From positions 1 through 26,466 of the IMG/VR virus record IMGVR_UViG_3300033144_004569: a DNA stretch of 26,466 bases; one strand, 5' to 3'. How positions within the stretch are numbered: position 1 is the first letter of the stretch; every line of letters begins with the position of its first letter. Below are positions 1 through 6,890 of the stretch, piece by piece. The notes below the pieces were generated by a model, which saw nothing but the letters and a program-made list of their open reading frames with translations, had not been told where the DNA came from and made no database searches. Source of the DNA: a virus. A program made the translations under genes and the position numbers.

Positions 1-114
1 GGTTCGTAGCTTTCTAAACTCATTCACTACCAGCATATCTTGCCACGAAGCAATAGTTGTCCCGGCAATTACAAATGCCGCTGTAAGAATAAAAAATAAT
101 AGTTCTGTGTTCAT
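1..114 (-). CDS. small membrane protein, 3' end cut by the window
   Basis: An open frame starts at ATG 114-112 and runs 38 codons to the window edge without a stop, so the C-terminus is missing. The N-terminus is hydrophobic (MNTELLFFILTAAFVIAG, about residues 4-22) and looks like a signal anchor or single membrane helix, followed by a polar stretch. The start overlaps the stop of the preceding gene in an ATGA arrangement, which is the usual junction in this window and supports the frame. I do not recognise a family. It is one of several small membrane peptides at this end of the cluster. Confidence 0.55.
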   Translation of the reverse strand, partial: MNTELLFFILTAAFVIAGTTIASWQDMLVVNEFRKLRT

Positions 115-362
115 CGTTCTATTTTTTCAAGGGTTTCATAAAATGTACGATCTATCTTCAATCCAGTCTCCAACATGTATGAATCATTAAATATGGAATA
201 ATCCATTACAAATAAAGTGTCTCCGCGAAAGATCACTTGGTTTCCGACTTCGGCATCAAATTTTTCAAATTGCTTCTCTGTCATGCGTAATCCCGTTACA
301 ACCCCTGCTGATACCAGTACAGTTATTATTACCATGATGAGAACGGTTCTGTCTATTTTCAT
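111..362 (-). CDS. small single-span membrane protein, unknown function
   Basis: This 83-residue protein begins with a short basic stretch (MKIDR) and a hydrophobic segment at about residues 6-24 (VLIMVIITVLVSAGVVTG). A charged domain with several Phe and Asp residues follows. The layout fits an N-in signal anchor with a roughly 58-residue domain outside the cytoplasm. I see no lipobox Cys. The stop overlaps the next start by ATGA, and the start overlaps the upstream 66-residue gene by 4 bases, so it belongs to a translationally coupled run. No family recognised; a phage envelope or exclusion protein is possible but not shown. Confidence 0.65.
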   Translation of the reverse strand: MKIDRTVLIMVIITVLVSAGVVTGLRMTEKQFEKFDAEVGNQVIFRGDTLFVMDYSIFNDSYMLETGLKIDRTFYETLEKIER

Positions 363-559
363 AGCTTATAGTTTGTCAGGTTTAGATAATCATCAATTGC
401 ATTCCGGATGTTGGGTTGAGCACCCTCCGAAGATGTTTCCTGCAAACGCATCCCGCGTCCTGTTGAGGATACTCGTAGCATCCAACCATTCCCATATCCT
501 TTGGTCAGGTTTTGTAAGGCATCAAGCCTTTCTGTGTCAGTCCATTCTTTTTCTGTCAT
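359..559 (-). CDS. hypothetical 66-residue protein
   Basis: I place the start at ATG 559-557 (MTEKEWTDTERLDALQ), giving 66 residues. A longer in-frame extension to 631 exists, but its sequence is better explained by the overlapping membrane-peptide gene at 556-687, whose TGA overlaps this ATG as ATGA. The protein is polar, predicted mostly helical at the N-terminus with a Gly-rich middle, and has no Cys. No domain recognised. Confidence 0.6.
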   Translation of the reverse strand: MTEKEWTDTERLDALQNLTKGYGNGWMLRVSSTGRGMRLQETSSEGAQPNIRNAIDDYLNLTNYKL

Positions 560-687
560 AGCTTTATAAATATTAATGAAGCAACTGTTAATATTAATAA
601 TACGATGCTGGTGTAGCAGACGTACATCCACGCTTCCATTTTATCTTTGTACTTGCGGCCTTGTTCTATCATGGTTTTATATTTCAT
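556..687 (-). CDS. 43-residue single-span membrane peptide
   Basis: A short frame runs from ATG 687-685 to TGA 558-556. It has a basic N-terminal half (KYKTMIEQGRKYKDK) and one hydrophobic helix at about residues 24-41 (CYTSIVLLILTVASLIF). Its start lies inside the last codons of the 315-residue gene and its stop forms ATGA with the following gene, matching the coupling pattern of the region. Internal Met codons at residues 6 and 17 are possible alternative starts. Function unknown; small phage membrane peptides of this form are common near lysis or exclusion genes, but nothing here proves either. Confidence 0.55.
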   Translation of the reverse strand: MKYKTMIEQGRKYKDKMEAWMYVCYTSIVLLILTVASLIFIKL

Positions 688-1624
688 TTAGGTCAGCAAA
701 TAATGTTCTTGCCAACATGTATTTGTAACATCCCTGTTGAGATTCCATTGGGATCCTTCTAATGGTTCGGTCACAAGACTTGTTCAGCTTGATTCCAGAA
801 GCATCCCCAGTGGTTTCAGGATATGCCCTAACATCAGAGATTGACACGGTGAGATCACCAAACAGCAGCCGAACAATTGGATTATCCTTATCAGTCCTAC
901 GTAAGAGGATCCGTTTCTGTCGTTCCTTTCGCTTGCTTTCTGGTAACCACTTCAGTTGCCATCCCCGGTTCTGTATAGGATAGAATGGAGTTACTGTGAC
1001 CCAGATCTTACGCCAAGCCTTTTGCCACCAAGTGAGATTATACAGCATCCGAGTGCCTCTATTAACATCTTCACCAACATTATGAACAATCCACCAATGG
1101 ATTCCCATCTCTGGTCCAAGTCTGCCGATCCAGGTGATGAGGTTGCTTGCGATGTTACCCAGATAAGCTCCAGGATTAAACAGGGCATAGAACCACCACT
1201 CAGCCCACTTACTGCCCTTCATAGTTTTCATCCACAGGTTCATTCCCCGCATCCGTGGCACCTTGGATATGAAATCAGTAAACTCTTCCTCACTGAGAGT
1301 GTTCTTTTTGTACTGGATGAAGTAGCTCCAATGATCCCGGCTGGCAAATTCTTCACCTTTCTTGTCGTATTTGTATATGGTAGGATCTGGGGTGACTGAC
1401 CCCGGAGTACTCATAGCTTTAAGTAGAAATGTTGGATGTCTATATAGCACATATCCAGTTGGAGTCAAATCTAGGCAACTCTCCAAAGCAGGGTTCACTT
1501 CATTTAGCTTTCCGTGGGCATACAGGTATTCCATCAACCTGCCGATGGCATCACGCCAGCTTTTCGGATCTCCAAAGATCAGAAGAAATCCCCATGTGTC
1601 CCATTTGAAATGTAGTTTAGTCAT
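677..1624 (-). CDS. Trp-rich hypothetical protein, 315 residues
   Basis: The largest unrecognised protein in the window. It has about seventeen Trp residues, many paired (AEWWF, HWW, TWW). A hydrophobic region at roughly residues 135-185 contains Gly/Asn/Pro breaks, so it may sit on or in a membrane rather than span it as clean helices. The C-terminal third is strongly basic (KSKRKERQKR, IRR). The start ATG at 1624 lies 2 bases after the upstream stop, as in TAAGCATG. It is downstream of the replication genes and upstream of small membrane peptides, so it may mark the transition to another module. No catalytic motif seen. Confidence 0.75.
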   Translation of the reverse strand: MTKLHFKWDTWGFLLIFGDPKSWRDAIGRLMEYLYAHGKLNEVNPALESCLDLTPTGYVLYRHPTFLLKAMSTPGSVTPDPTIYKYDKKGEEFASRDHWSYFIQYKKNTLSEEEFTDFISKVPRMRGMNLWMKTMKGSKWAEWWFYALFNPGAYLGNIASNLITWIGRLGPEMGIHWWIVHNVGEDVNRGTRMLYNLTWWQKAWRKIWVTVTPFYPIQNRGWQLKWLPESKRKERQKRILLRRTDKDNPIVRLLFGDLTVSISDVRAYPETTGDASGIKLNKSCDRTIRRIPMESQQGCYKYMLARTLFADLNEI

Positions 1625-1626
1625 GC

Positions 1627-1908
1627 TTATAAATAGTCTGCCAACTCTTCAACCCATTCCGGATCATTGAGTTTGGCATGCAGTTTTTGTAAGTCCTTTT
1701 CAAAAGATTCCCTATCCTTTCCCGAAGCCATCTGACTTTCAGGATTGGGGATGTTGGCGTAGGCATTGAGAACCGTAAAAGCATTATTGAATTGTAGTTC
1801 TCCGGCTACTTTGATTGTCTTGTTCTTAGAATCATACTCGCACAGGTATAGTATGCCCAGAGTAGATTCAAGAATTTCTGTTCCTAAGAATGTTTTCATA
1901 TCAGTCAT
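1627..1908 (-). CDS. hypothetical acidic protein, about 93 residues
   Basis: I use ATG 1908-1906 (MTDMKTFLGTEIL), which overlaps the upstream stop by 8 bases. ATG 1899 (MKTF), just after that stop, is an equally plausible start. A TTG three codons further upstream also keeps the frame but is less likely. The N-terminal half looks beta-rich (GILYLCEYDSKNKTIKVAGE). The C-terminal half is helical and acidic. No domain recognised. Confidence 0.6.
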   Translation of the reverse strand: MTDMKTFLGTEILESTLGILYLCEYDSKNKTIKVAGELQFNNAFTVLNAYANIPNPESQMASGKDRESFEKDLQKLHAKLNDPEWVEELADYL

Positions 1909-2116
1909 TTTCGTCAATTCTATTGGTTCCTATTAGCATTTCCACCACCTTACCTTTTTGTATACGGTACTGGTGCTCCCCATGATCCAGTATAAAGGAT
2001 TTAGCCCACATACGTATCCTGATAGTATCACCGGATTCGTTCACAAAAATCATTGATTGGCCAAGGTCTAATTCCCGGACTTCAATGGCTCCATTTTCTT
2101 TCGTTTGTAGTTTCAT
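1901..2116 (-). CDS. small beta-rich hypothetical protein
   Basis: A 71-residue protein with alternating hydrophobic and polar residues across most of its length (SMIFVNESGDTIRIRMW, QYRIQKGKVVEMLIG), which suggests a small beta-barrel or beta-sandwich. The start ATG at 2116 follows an AT-rich leader (ATATTTTAATT) and sits 2 bases after the upstream DnaA-like gene stop, so the two are probably co-translated. No Cys and no known motif. Confidence 0.6.
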   Translation of the reverse strand: MKLQTKENGAIEVRELDLGQSMIFVNESGDTIRIRMWAKSFILDHGEHQYRIQKGKVVEMLIGTNRIDEND

Positions 2117-2118
2117 AA

Positions 2119-2748
2119 TTAAAATATTTTGTTTGGTTTGCGAAAATCAAATTCATCTTTAATAGCCTGCATCTGAGCCTGTATCTTCCTATCCGTTTCA
2201 GTCTCTTCCAGTTCTTTCTTAAGTCGGACTTTATCCTTATATATGTCAACACGTGCCCTTATTTCTACATGACTTTGGCAGTTCGTACACCAATTATCCA
2301 GTGGGGAACTATCACTAAAATAATCCCGATCTATGACTTCTTCGGTATTAGGATCCACCCAAATCCTGGTCCAAATATTTGCGCGTTCACAACGAACACA
2401 AACGAGTTGATCATCAGTGTCCCCGGATACGAGTTGATCCAGCTTGCTTTGTATCTGTACAACCTCACCACGAAACTCTCGTTCGGTAGTAATTAAATTT
2501 TCTATTGTCTTTATGGCATAGAGTACCGTGGCATGGTCTTTCAAATACTCACTACCAATAACAGCAAGGGAAGCTGTGGTATATTTCTTTGCCAAGTACA
2601 TGCACAATTGTCGGCGTTGTACGATCTCTCGTTTACGCTTTTTCTGCATGAGTTCCCAAGGTTCCATTCGATAGAACCGACAAACGATTCTGGTAATCTT
2701 GGGCAGGAACTCCTTTGGCTGTTTGGTTATTTTGAGTACTACGCTCAT
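2119..2748 (-). CDS. DnaA domain IV-like DNA-binding protein with zinc ribbon
   Basis: Residues about 15-85 resemble the C-terminal DNA-binding domain IV of the initiator DnaA: an early helix (ITRIVCRFY), a basic segment (KKRKREIVQRRQ), then LKDHATVLYAIKTI, close to the DnaA signature helix-turn-helix (G-R-D-H-S/T-T-V-L-x-A). The AAA+ ATPase domain of DnaA is absent. Downstream there are two CxxC pairs (C117/C120 and C154/C157) spaced like a zinc ribbon, then a charged helical tail. In DnaA this domain binds DnaA boxes, so the protein may bind the phage or host origin or mimic or compete with host DnaA. The family role is known; the role here is inferred. It is coupled by ATGA to the Rad50 C-terminal half gene. 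Confidence 0.8.
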   Translation of the reverse strand: MSVVLKITKQPKEFLPKITRIVCRFYRMEPWELMQKKRKREIVQRRQLCMYLAKKYTTASLAVIGSEYLKDHATVLYAIKTIENLITTEREFRGEVVQIQSKLDQLVSGDTDDQLVCVRCERANIWTRIWVDPNTEEVIDRDYFSDSSPLDNWCTNCQSHVEIRARVDIYKDKVRLKKELEETETDRKIQAQMQAIKDEFDFRKPNKIF

Positions 2749-3368
2749 GACACTGTTGTTATACCTTTACGGATCTTGGTTTCAAATACTTTATCGGCAT
2801 TGTCAATGATATCTTCCTTGGGGATCCGTTCGTCACTAACCATTATAATCTGCAGGTTCAGCTTCTTGGAAACTTCCCGGGCCATCTCCAATACCCTGAG
2901 ATTAGCTTCATGCCCCTTGAGATGTTTGAACGGCTCATCCAACATAAGCACGTTCCGTGTATGTGGTCTTGCCATGGACCAGGAAGCAATCCGGAGGGCA
3001 AAAGCGGCAACGTCTACCGCCCCGCCTCCGGACGCTGAAAGTGGATCTACTTTATTACCATCCCGGGTGAAGAAGAGATCACACTCAGTCTTGTTCCTGC
3101 GTTTTACAAATTCTACTATCAGTTCATATGGATCATCAAATACAGCTTCCAGTGCCATGGATGTCAGATCACCTATGTGGAACTGGATCTGTTCCTGGGT
3201 CTTCAGAGCTACAATGCGCATGATTTCTCTGGCCTGGTCGTGCTTTTTCAGCTTGCGATTCTCAGTACGCAACAGGATCTTGTTCTCAGAGATTGTAGTC
3301 TTGATCTGAGCCAGCTTACCTTTTTGCTGCTCCAGCTTATTTCTTATATTTTGTATGGATTGGGCCAT
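2745..3368 (-). CDS. Rad50/SbcC-type ATPase, C-terminal half (gp46-like)
   Basis: This 207-residue protein carries only the C-terminal half of an SbcC/Rad50 ATPase. Residues about 4-60 form a coiled coil. Residues 111-116 (SASGGG) with the following helix are the ABC signature motif, and VLMLDEP at 140-146 is Walker B with the catalytic Glu. A D-loop-like region follows, and the switch region reads IMVSDE instead of the usual His form. No Walker A is present. The missing half (Walker A and zinc hook) is encoded at 4745-5662. The two halves would assemble with the SbcD nuclease (3722-4609) to process DNA ends for recombination, as gp46/gp47 do in T4. The start overlaps a 51-residue gene by 32 bases. 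Confidence 0.88.
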   Translation of the reverse strand: MAQSIQNIRNKLEQQKGKLAQIKTTISENKILLRTENRKLKKHDQAREIMRIVALKTQEQIQFHIGDLTSMALEAVFDDPYELIVEFVKRRNKTECDLFFTRDGNKVDPLSASGGGAVDVAAFALRIASWSMARPHTRNVLMLDEPFKHLKGHEANLRVLEMAREVSKKLNLQIIMVSDERIPKEDIIDNADKVFETKIRKGITTVS

Positions 3369-3492
3369 GATATCCTTTTAATCTTTTTTTGAAAATGCTT
3401 TTATTAAACCAGCGTTTTGCTTTTTCAAGTTGTTCCTCAGTTACAGGTTCGCCGGGATCATCTATTATGATAATGCGTTCATCCTTTTTCAT
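3337..3492 (-). CDS. 51-residue basic hypothetical protein
   Basis: A short gene from ATG 3492-3490 to TAA 3339-3337. Its start makes an ATGA overlap with the stop of the coiled-coil gene, which supports the frame. The N-terminus has MKKDERIIIIDDPGEP, a short hydrophobic beta strand followed by acids. The C-terminal half is strongly basic (RWFNKSIFKKRLKGYHG), suggesting nucleic-acid or protein contact. It sits between the pieces of the Rad50-like ATPase. Too short to assign. Confidence 0.5.
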   Translation of the reverse strand: MKKDERIIIIDDPGEPVTEEQLEKAKRWFNKSIFKKRLKGYHGPIHTKYKK

Positions 3493-3725
3493 AACTCATA
3501 CTTTTCTTCCAGTTTTATAACTCCCCCTCCGATTTGGGTGTTGAGATCTTCAGCCTCCGTTTCAAGTCCCTTCAACTTCTTCTCAGCTTGCTTGGTCGTG
3601 GTACACTTCCACTGATCCTTGAGTTCTTGCGTCACCGCCTCCTTCTTCCCTTCCAGTTTAGCGATCTCGGTTTTGGCATTGTCAATATCCTGCTTCAGTT
3701 CCAGAAGTTTTTCAGTCGTGCTCAT
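3489..3725 (-). CDS. short coiled-coil protein between SbcD and SbcC C-half
   Basis: A 78-residue protein that is almost entirely heptad-like and charged (KLLELKQDIDNAKTEIAKLEG, KQAEKKLKGLETEAEDL), predicted as two coiled-coil helices with one Cys at about residue 41. It lies between the SbcD nuclease and the C-terminal half of the Rad50 ATPase and is coupled to SbcD by ATGA. The C-terminal half gene has a coil of only about 55 residues while the N-terminal half has about 140, so this protein could supply missing coil length, or could be an independent adaptor. That is inference from position and sequence character only. Confidence 0.65.
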   Translation of the reverse strand: MSTTEKLLELKQDIDNAKTEIAKLEGKKEAVTQELKDQWKCTTTKQAEKKLKGLETEAEDLNTQIGGGVIKLEEKYEL

Positions 3726-4609
3726 GGTTGTATTGCTTTATATATTATATCACGTATATCCTGATCCGTTTCATTGGTATTGAAAAAGACTTCAAGGTTC
3801 TCCTCAAAACCAGTTTCCGCTTCCCAGGTAGTATCAAGTTTAGAAATGAAGGCATCAATTCGCCTTTCCCTGCGCTCCTTGACATCGATGTGGTCCCGGG
3901 TAAGCACACCTTCTGTGATGGGCAGGTACACGGGTTCCACGGTGTTGGATAAAGCATACCAGAGGTATACCCGGGGCTGGTGGTCTATCTGAGCAGCGGT
4001 CATTCGCATCATTGATCCCGGGTTTACCAGCAGCCTGCCCTCGTATGCCTGAACGAAGGGAATGTGGTTGTCTCCGGTTACGATCAGGTCCATGTCCGGA
4101 TACTTTCTCAGCAGCCGCATGGCAGACGGTCCTTTATGGTCCGGGTATGGGCGTTCATCCTTGTAGGTCAGGGTATGCCAAATAAGAACACTTCTACGCC
4201 CCTCTAGAAACGTAAGACCAGCTTTGTCTTCCGTTGGATTCATACCCCAATGACATCCCGGTAAGATTTGTAAGTTACTGGACTCAGCTAATGTATTGAC
4301 CCCACATTTGTCTGCTAAATCAATATTATGCTGTGGCAGGTCATGTTGACCATATATAGTCCAGAAAGTGAACGGCAAATGCCTAATTGTATGTGTAAGA
4401 AGTTCTGGTGTTGGTTTCCAATAATCGAAAAGATCACCAGCATGGAAAACTGGACAATTGTGTTTACGTTGCAAAATCTTTATGAATTGTACCTTCATCC
4501 ATTGTGCTATCCAGTAATTATCAGTCCTAGCACGGGGAACGGAGGAACGCAGGTGCATATCTGCACATAGAATTGCGTCTGGTTTTTTATTTTTCTTAGT
4601 CCTTTCCAT
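3722..4609 (-). CDS. sbcD: SbcD/Mre11-type DNA exonuclease (gp47-like)
   Basis: A calcineurin-like metallophosphoesterase of 295 residues. Visible metal-binding motifs in order: DMH (17-19), HAGDLFD (GD at 58-59), GQHD at 87-90 in place of GNHD, H145 in IWHTL, and TGDNHIP (179-182), with the family NPGS motif at 196-199. Mre11/SbcD partners with Rad50/SbcC to cut and resect DNA ends in the cytoplasm. Here the two halves of the partner flank it. I start at ATG 4609 (MERTKKNKK) because an upstream 48-residue gene ends at 4596; a longer frame to 4705 only adds non-conserved sequence read through that gene. The C-terminal roughly 90 residues are the Rad50-binding and capping part. Confidence 0.88.
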   Translation of the reverse strand: MERTKKNKKPDAILCADMHLRSSVPRARTDNYWIAQWMKVQFIKILQRKHNCPVFHAGDLFDYWKPTPELLTHTIRHLPFTFWTIYGQHDLPQHNIDLADKCGVNTLAESSNLQILPGCHWGMNPTEDKAGLTFLEGRRSVLIWHTLTYKDERPYPDHKGPSAMRLLRKYPDMDLIVTGDNHIPFVQAYEGRLLVNPGSMMRMTAAQIDHQPRVYLWYALSNTVEPVYLPITEGVLTRDHIDVKERRERRIDAFISKLDTTWEAETGFEENLEVFFNTNETDQDIRDIIYKAIQP

Positions 4610-4742
4610 GGAATTCTTTTGTTTTGACTGTGTATTGTTTTCCATCCAAGTCTTCCATTGTAAGTTCAATACTGATTGAGTCATCTTTTGGGAGATTGAT
4701 AACAATCTTCACAACACCAACTATTTGTTTCCCTACTGCCAT
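4596..4742 (-). CDS. 48-residue beta-rich hypothetical protein
   Basis: A short frame from ATG 4742-4740 to TAA 4598-4596. It starts 2 bases after the stop of the SbcC N-terminal gene (TAATTATG) and overlaps the SbcD start by 14 bases, the same packing as elsewhere. The sequence alternates like a small beta sheet (QIVGVVKIVINLPKDD, SISIELTMED). No motif recognised. Its place between the ATPase half and the nuclease suggests co-expression with the Mre11-Rad50 complex. Confidence 0.55.
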   Translation of the reverse strand: MAVGKQIVGVVKIVINLPKDDSISIELTMEDLDGKQYTVKTKEFHGKD

Positions 4743-4744
4743 AA

Positions 4745-5662
4745 TTATTTTTTCAGATTAGTATTACATAATGGACACACCTCCGGGAATTCTTCTTTAA
4801 ATCGCTTCTCCCATTTCTTGAGGGAGTGATTCCAATCACCCAAATCAGCGTCAATACTTTCTATTTCGTGTAGTACTCCTGCAATCTCGGCAATTGGGCC
4901 ACGCTCCAACGCATTGCGTTTAGAAATCAGATCCAATATCTTGGTTACCTCATCATCCATCTCAAGAAATACACCCCAATCAGCAATGTCCGTATCAATT
5001 GATTTTATCTCCTCGATTAGGGCCCCTAATTCCGATACGTTTGCTGACTTTGTGTTGTATTGTTTTCCCAGCTGTTCCAGTGCCTCGACTTCGATTTCAA
5101 ACTTCTCCAAGTGGGTATAATCCTCCAGCTTCTTCTCAGAGGATTCGATGTTCATGCCATAGGCTTTGATATTCTGATCAATTTGCCTGATTGCGGAATT
5201 GATATTTTTAACACCTTCATCGATCTTATCCAACTTGGCCACACGGTTAAAGTGTTTGGCCACCTCACCCGGGCTGGTTTCTTCTGCGAGAAGGAAGGGA
5301 CCGGCAAACTGATGCTGCAGGTTGATAGCACCTATATTGAGTGCCCGACGTATTTCTTCCGGGACATCTGTCTTAAATGCTACGAATTCCTGCTTCATCA
5401 AGTGATAGGCATTGTATGACTTATCTTTCGTTCGGGTGATTACAGCACCGTCATCAGTAATCATTACCAATTCCATGGGCCCACCCCAGTTGCTGATAAA
5501 CTCATCTCCTGATGGCCTGTTATCTACCAGCATACGAATACCCCGGGCAATAGAGGATTTGCCGGAGTCGGACTTGCCTATAATCACATTGACACCTGGA
5601 TCAAGGGTAATTAAGGTGCTTTTGTGACTTTGGAAATTTTTTAGAGAGAAAGATTTGATCAT
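4745..5662 (-). CDS. Rad50/SbcC-type ATPase, N-terminal half with zinc hook
   Basis: This 305-residue protein is the N-terminal half of an SbcC/Rad50 ATPase. It begins with the SMC-type strand (MIKSFSLKNFQSHKS), has a Walker A at 29-37 (GKSDSGKSS), a Q-loop region near LQHQFAGPF, then coiled coil from about 145 to 290, and ends with CPLCNTNLKK, a CxxC (C296/C299) zinc hook only six residues from the C-terminus. In Rad50 the hook lies at the tip between the two coils, so the gene is split at the tip. The signature and Walker B half is at 2745-3368. The start codon lies inside the preceding 70-residue gene by 62 bases but is fixed by the conserved N-terminal strand. Confidence 0.88.
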   Translation of the reverse strand: MIKSFSLKNFQSHKSTLITLDPGVNVIIGKSDSGKSSIARGIRMLVDNRPSGDEFISNWGGPMELVMITDDGAVITRTKDKSYNAYHLMKQEFVAFKTDVPEEIRRALNIGAINLQHQFAGPFLLAEETSPGEVAKHFNRVAKLDKIDEGVKNINSAIRQIDQNIKAYGMNIESSEKKLEDYTHLEKFEIEVEALEQLGKQYNTKSANVSELGALIEEIKSIDTDIADWGVFLEMDDEVTKILDLISKRNALERGPIAEIAGVLHEIESIDADLGDWNHSLKKWEKRFKEEFPEVCPLCNTNLKK

Positions 5663-5813
5663 AATATCCTGCTTCTTTTAATGCTATTATCATTTGTTGG
5701 TAGAGTTCTTCTGCTACTACGCGGCAGTCTGCTCTAGGTGGTCGGGCAAACATACCCAGTAACACTCTGCGGTCACCCGCTTTTATTGGGAGGGGGTCTT
5801 TACTTTTTTTCAT
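5601..5813 (-). CDS. 70-residue hypothetical protein
   Basis: A basic, mixed alpha protein (KAGDRRVLLGMFARPPRADC) with helix-rich middle (VVAEELYQQMIIALKEAG). The start at ATG 5813 makes ATGA with the upstream gene stop. Its last 20 codons overlap the SbcC N-terminal gene in another frame. A stop-free alternative seems unlikely, but part of the C-terminus may be constrained by the overlap. No family recognised. Confidence 0.5.
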   Translation of the reverse strand: MKKSKDPLPIKAGDRRVLLGMFARPPRADCRVVAEELYQQMIIALKEAGYYDQIFLSKKFPKSQKHLNYP

Positions 5814-5998
5814 TTCTGGTATCTATCTAGTAATTCTTTTACTTCCTTATCCATTACAGTAATTCCCCAATCTACTCCGGCTAGGAAAGCTGCTTTTTTG
5901 ACATGATTTATACGGGGAGTACCATCTCTGTTAAACCCTTCCTGAGCATACAGAGAGGAATCATTTGCAAGTCTTTTTTCATGGTTTGATCTTTTCAT
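5810..5998 (-). CDS. 62-residue hypothetical protein
   Basis: I start at ATG 5998-5996 (MKRSNHEKRL), which forms ATGA with the stop of the RuvC-like gene. A TTG two codons upstream is a weaker choice. The protein is basic at the N-terminus and has an Ala-rich helix (KKAAFLAGVDWGITVM) followed by a charged helix. This helix pattern resembles small phage accessory proteins but no domain is identifiable. Confidence 0.55.
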   Translation of the reverse strand: MKRSNHEKRLANDSSLYAQEGFNRDGTPRINHVKKAAFLAGVDWGITVMDKEVKELLDRYQK

Positions 5999-6540
5999 TT
6001 CCAAAATTTTATTACGGGTGATTGTTCCATTGCTACAAAGTGTATTGCCAGGGCATCGGCTATGGCTTCGTCTTTATACTTGACTCCTGTGGCCCAGTTT
6101 GAGTAAGTCGCGTCCATGGCATCTATCATTTCCTTTTTAGTGGCTGAGAGCTTCCCCAGTACAGCTTTTTTGGCATCGCCTTCACTGTACCATTCAATTC
6201 CGATGTCTTTCCAATCCGAGATCGTCTGCAGAACACCCGCTACCATGCCAATCATTCTCGCAGCTGATGCGTTTTGACTGCCGTGGGGAAGTTCTGCCAA
6301 GATGTAATTTACACCATAAGCTTCTACCTGCTTTTTAAGGACGCTGTTGATCTCGCTAATCCTGCGCATGGTATCATCCCCTTTGCGTATACGGCGTTTC
6401 TTTTGCTCCGGTGCAGTCTTTATACAACCGGCTTGCATAACGCGTCCTGCGTGGTCTAAAATGGCCCATCCCCATGCCGTGAGACTGGGGTCATTTGTCA
6501 GGATCGTGAATGTGTTCTTGCGTTTTGTTATTCTTTCCAT
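5995..6540 (-). CDS. RuvC-like Holliday junction resolvase
   Basis: A 181-residue protein with the RNase H-like fold pattern of RuvC: first strand with catalytic Asp in LTNDPSLTAWGWAIL (D17), second acidic residue in ILAELPHG (E83), and the C-terminal pair in KYKDEAIADALAI (D157/E158 and D162). RuvC cleaves four-way DNA junctions; in a phage with UvsX recombination it would resolve branched replication intermediates before packaging. A crossover-junction nuclease of the same fold with another role is possible. The stop is coupled by ATGA to the next gene; the start lies 50 bases inside the upstream 69-residue gene and is set by the catalytic strand. Confidence 0.82.
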   Translation of the reverse strand: MERITKRKNTFTILTNDPSLTAWGWAILDHAGRVMQAGCIKTAPEQKKRRIRKGDDTMRRISEINSVLKKQVEAYGVNYILAELPHGSQNASAARMIGMVAGVLQTISDWKDIGIEWYSEGDAKKAVLGKLSATKKEMIDAMDATYSNWATGVKYKDEAIADALAIHFVAMEQSPVIKFWK

Positions 6541-6700
6541 TGAGTATTTTATTCATTAGTTTAAAAAGGGCATCATCATCAAGGAGTTTTTCTTCCAACC
6601 ACTCCACGTACTCTTCCATGTCGGACTCGTCCTTATCAAAAGACCAATCTTGAATACGTACTCCGGTTTCTCTGTGGTATTCCAGTCTAAGTTCCTTCAT
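6491..6700 (-). CDS. 69-residue acidic hypothetical protein
   Basis: The start I favour is ATG 6700-6698 (MKELRLEYHRETG), because the longer frame to 6730 reads through the end of the preceding gene. It begins with a beta strand and continues with a very acidic helix (DKDESDMEEYVEWLEEKLLDDD). The C-terminal 16 codons overlap the RuvC-like gene. Strong acidity suggests a protein-binding adaptor or a DNA mimic, but this is only a guess from composition. Confidence 0.55.
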   Translation of the reverse strand: MKELRLEYHRETGVRIQDWSFDKDESDMEEYVEWLEEKLLDDDALFKLMNKILNGKNNKTQEHIHDPDK

Positions 6701-6890
6701 ACTTAACCTCCATTTTAATAATAAAATCAAAATTTAATATGGCGCTTATGCGTTTATAGGGGGCCTTGGGGAATTCATTATATACCCGTAATAATTGTGT
6801 CTCGTGTATTAATTCAAACTCAGTACATTCAAAGAAGTCTGGTGGATGAATAGCATTTGGATCCTCATACACAACATATAGTGTTATCAT
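6687..6890 (-). CDS. 67-residue hypothetical protein
   Basis: A small beta-alpha protein (MITLYVVYEDPNA at the N-terminus, ISAILNFDFIIKMEV near the C-terminus). The ATG forms an ATGA overlap with the stop of the recombinase gene, so it is probably translated together with it. It overlaps the next gene by 14 bases. No family recognised. Confidence 0.55.
   Translation of the reverse strand: MITLYVVYEDPNAIHPPDFFECTEFELIHETQLLRVYNEFPKAPYKRISAILNFDFIIKMEVKYEGT

Noticed and set aside
1627-1917. TTG start of the 93-residue gene
   Set aside because: ATG codons at 1908 and 1899 are closer to the packing pattern.
2533-3309. Plus-strand frame of 258 codons
   Set aside because: It is the complement of the Rad50 C-half and DnaA-like genes; its sequence is Ser/Leu-rich shadow sequence.
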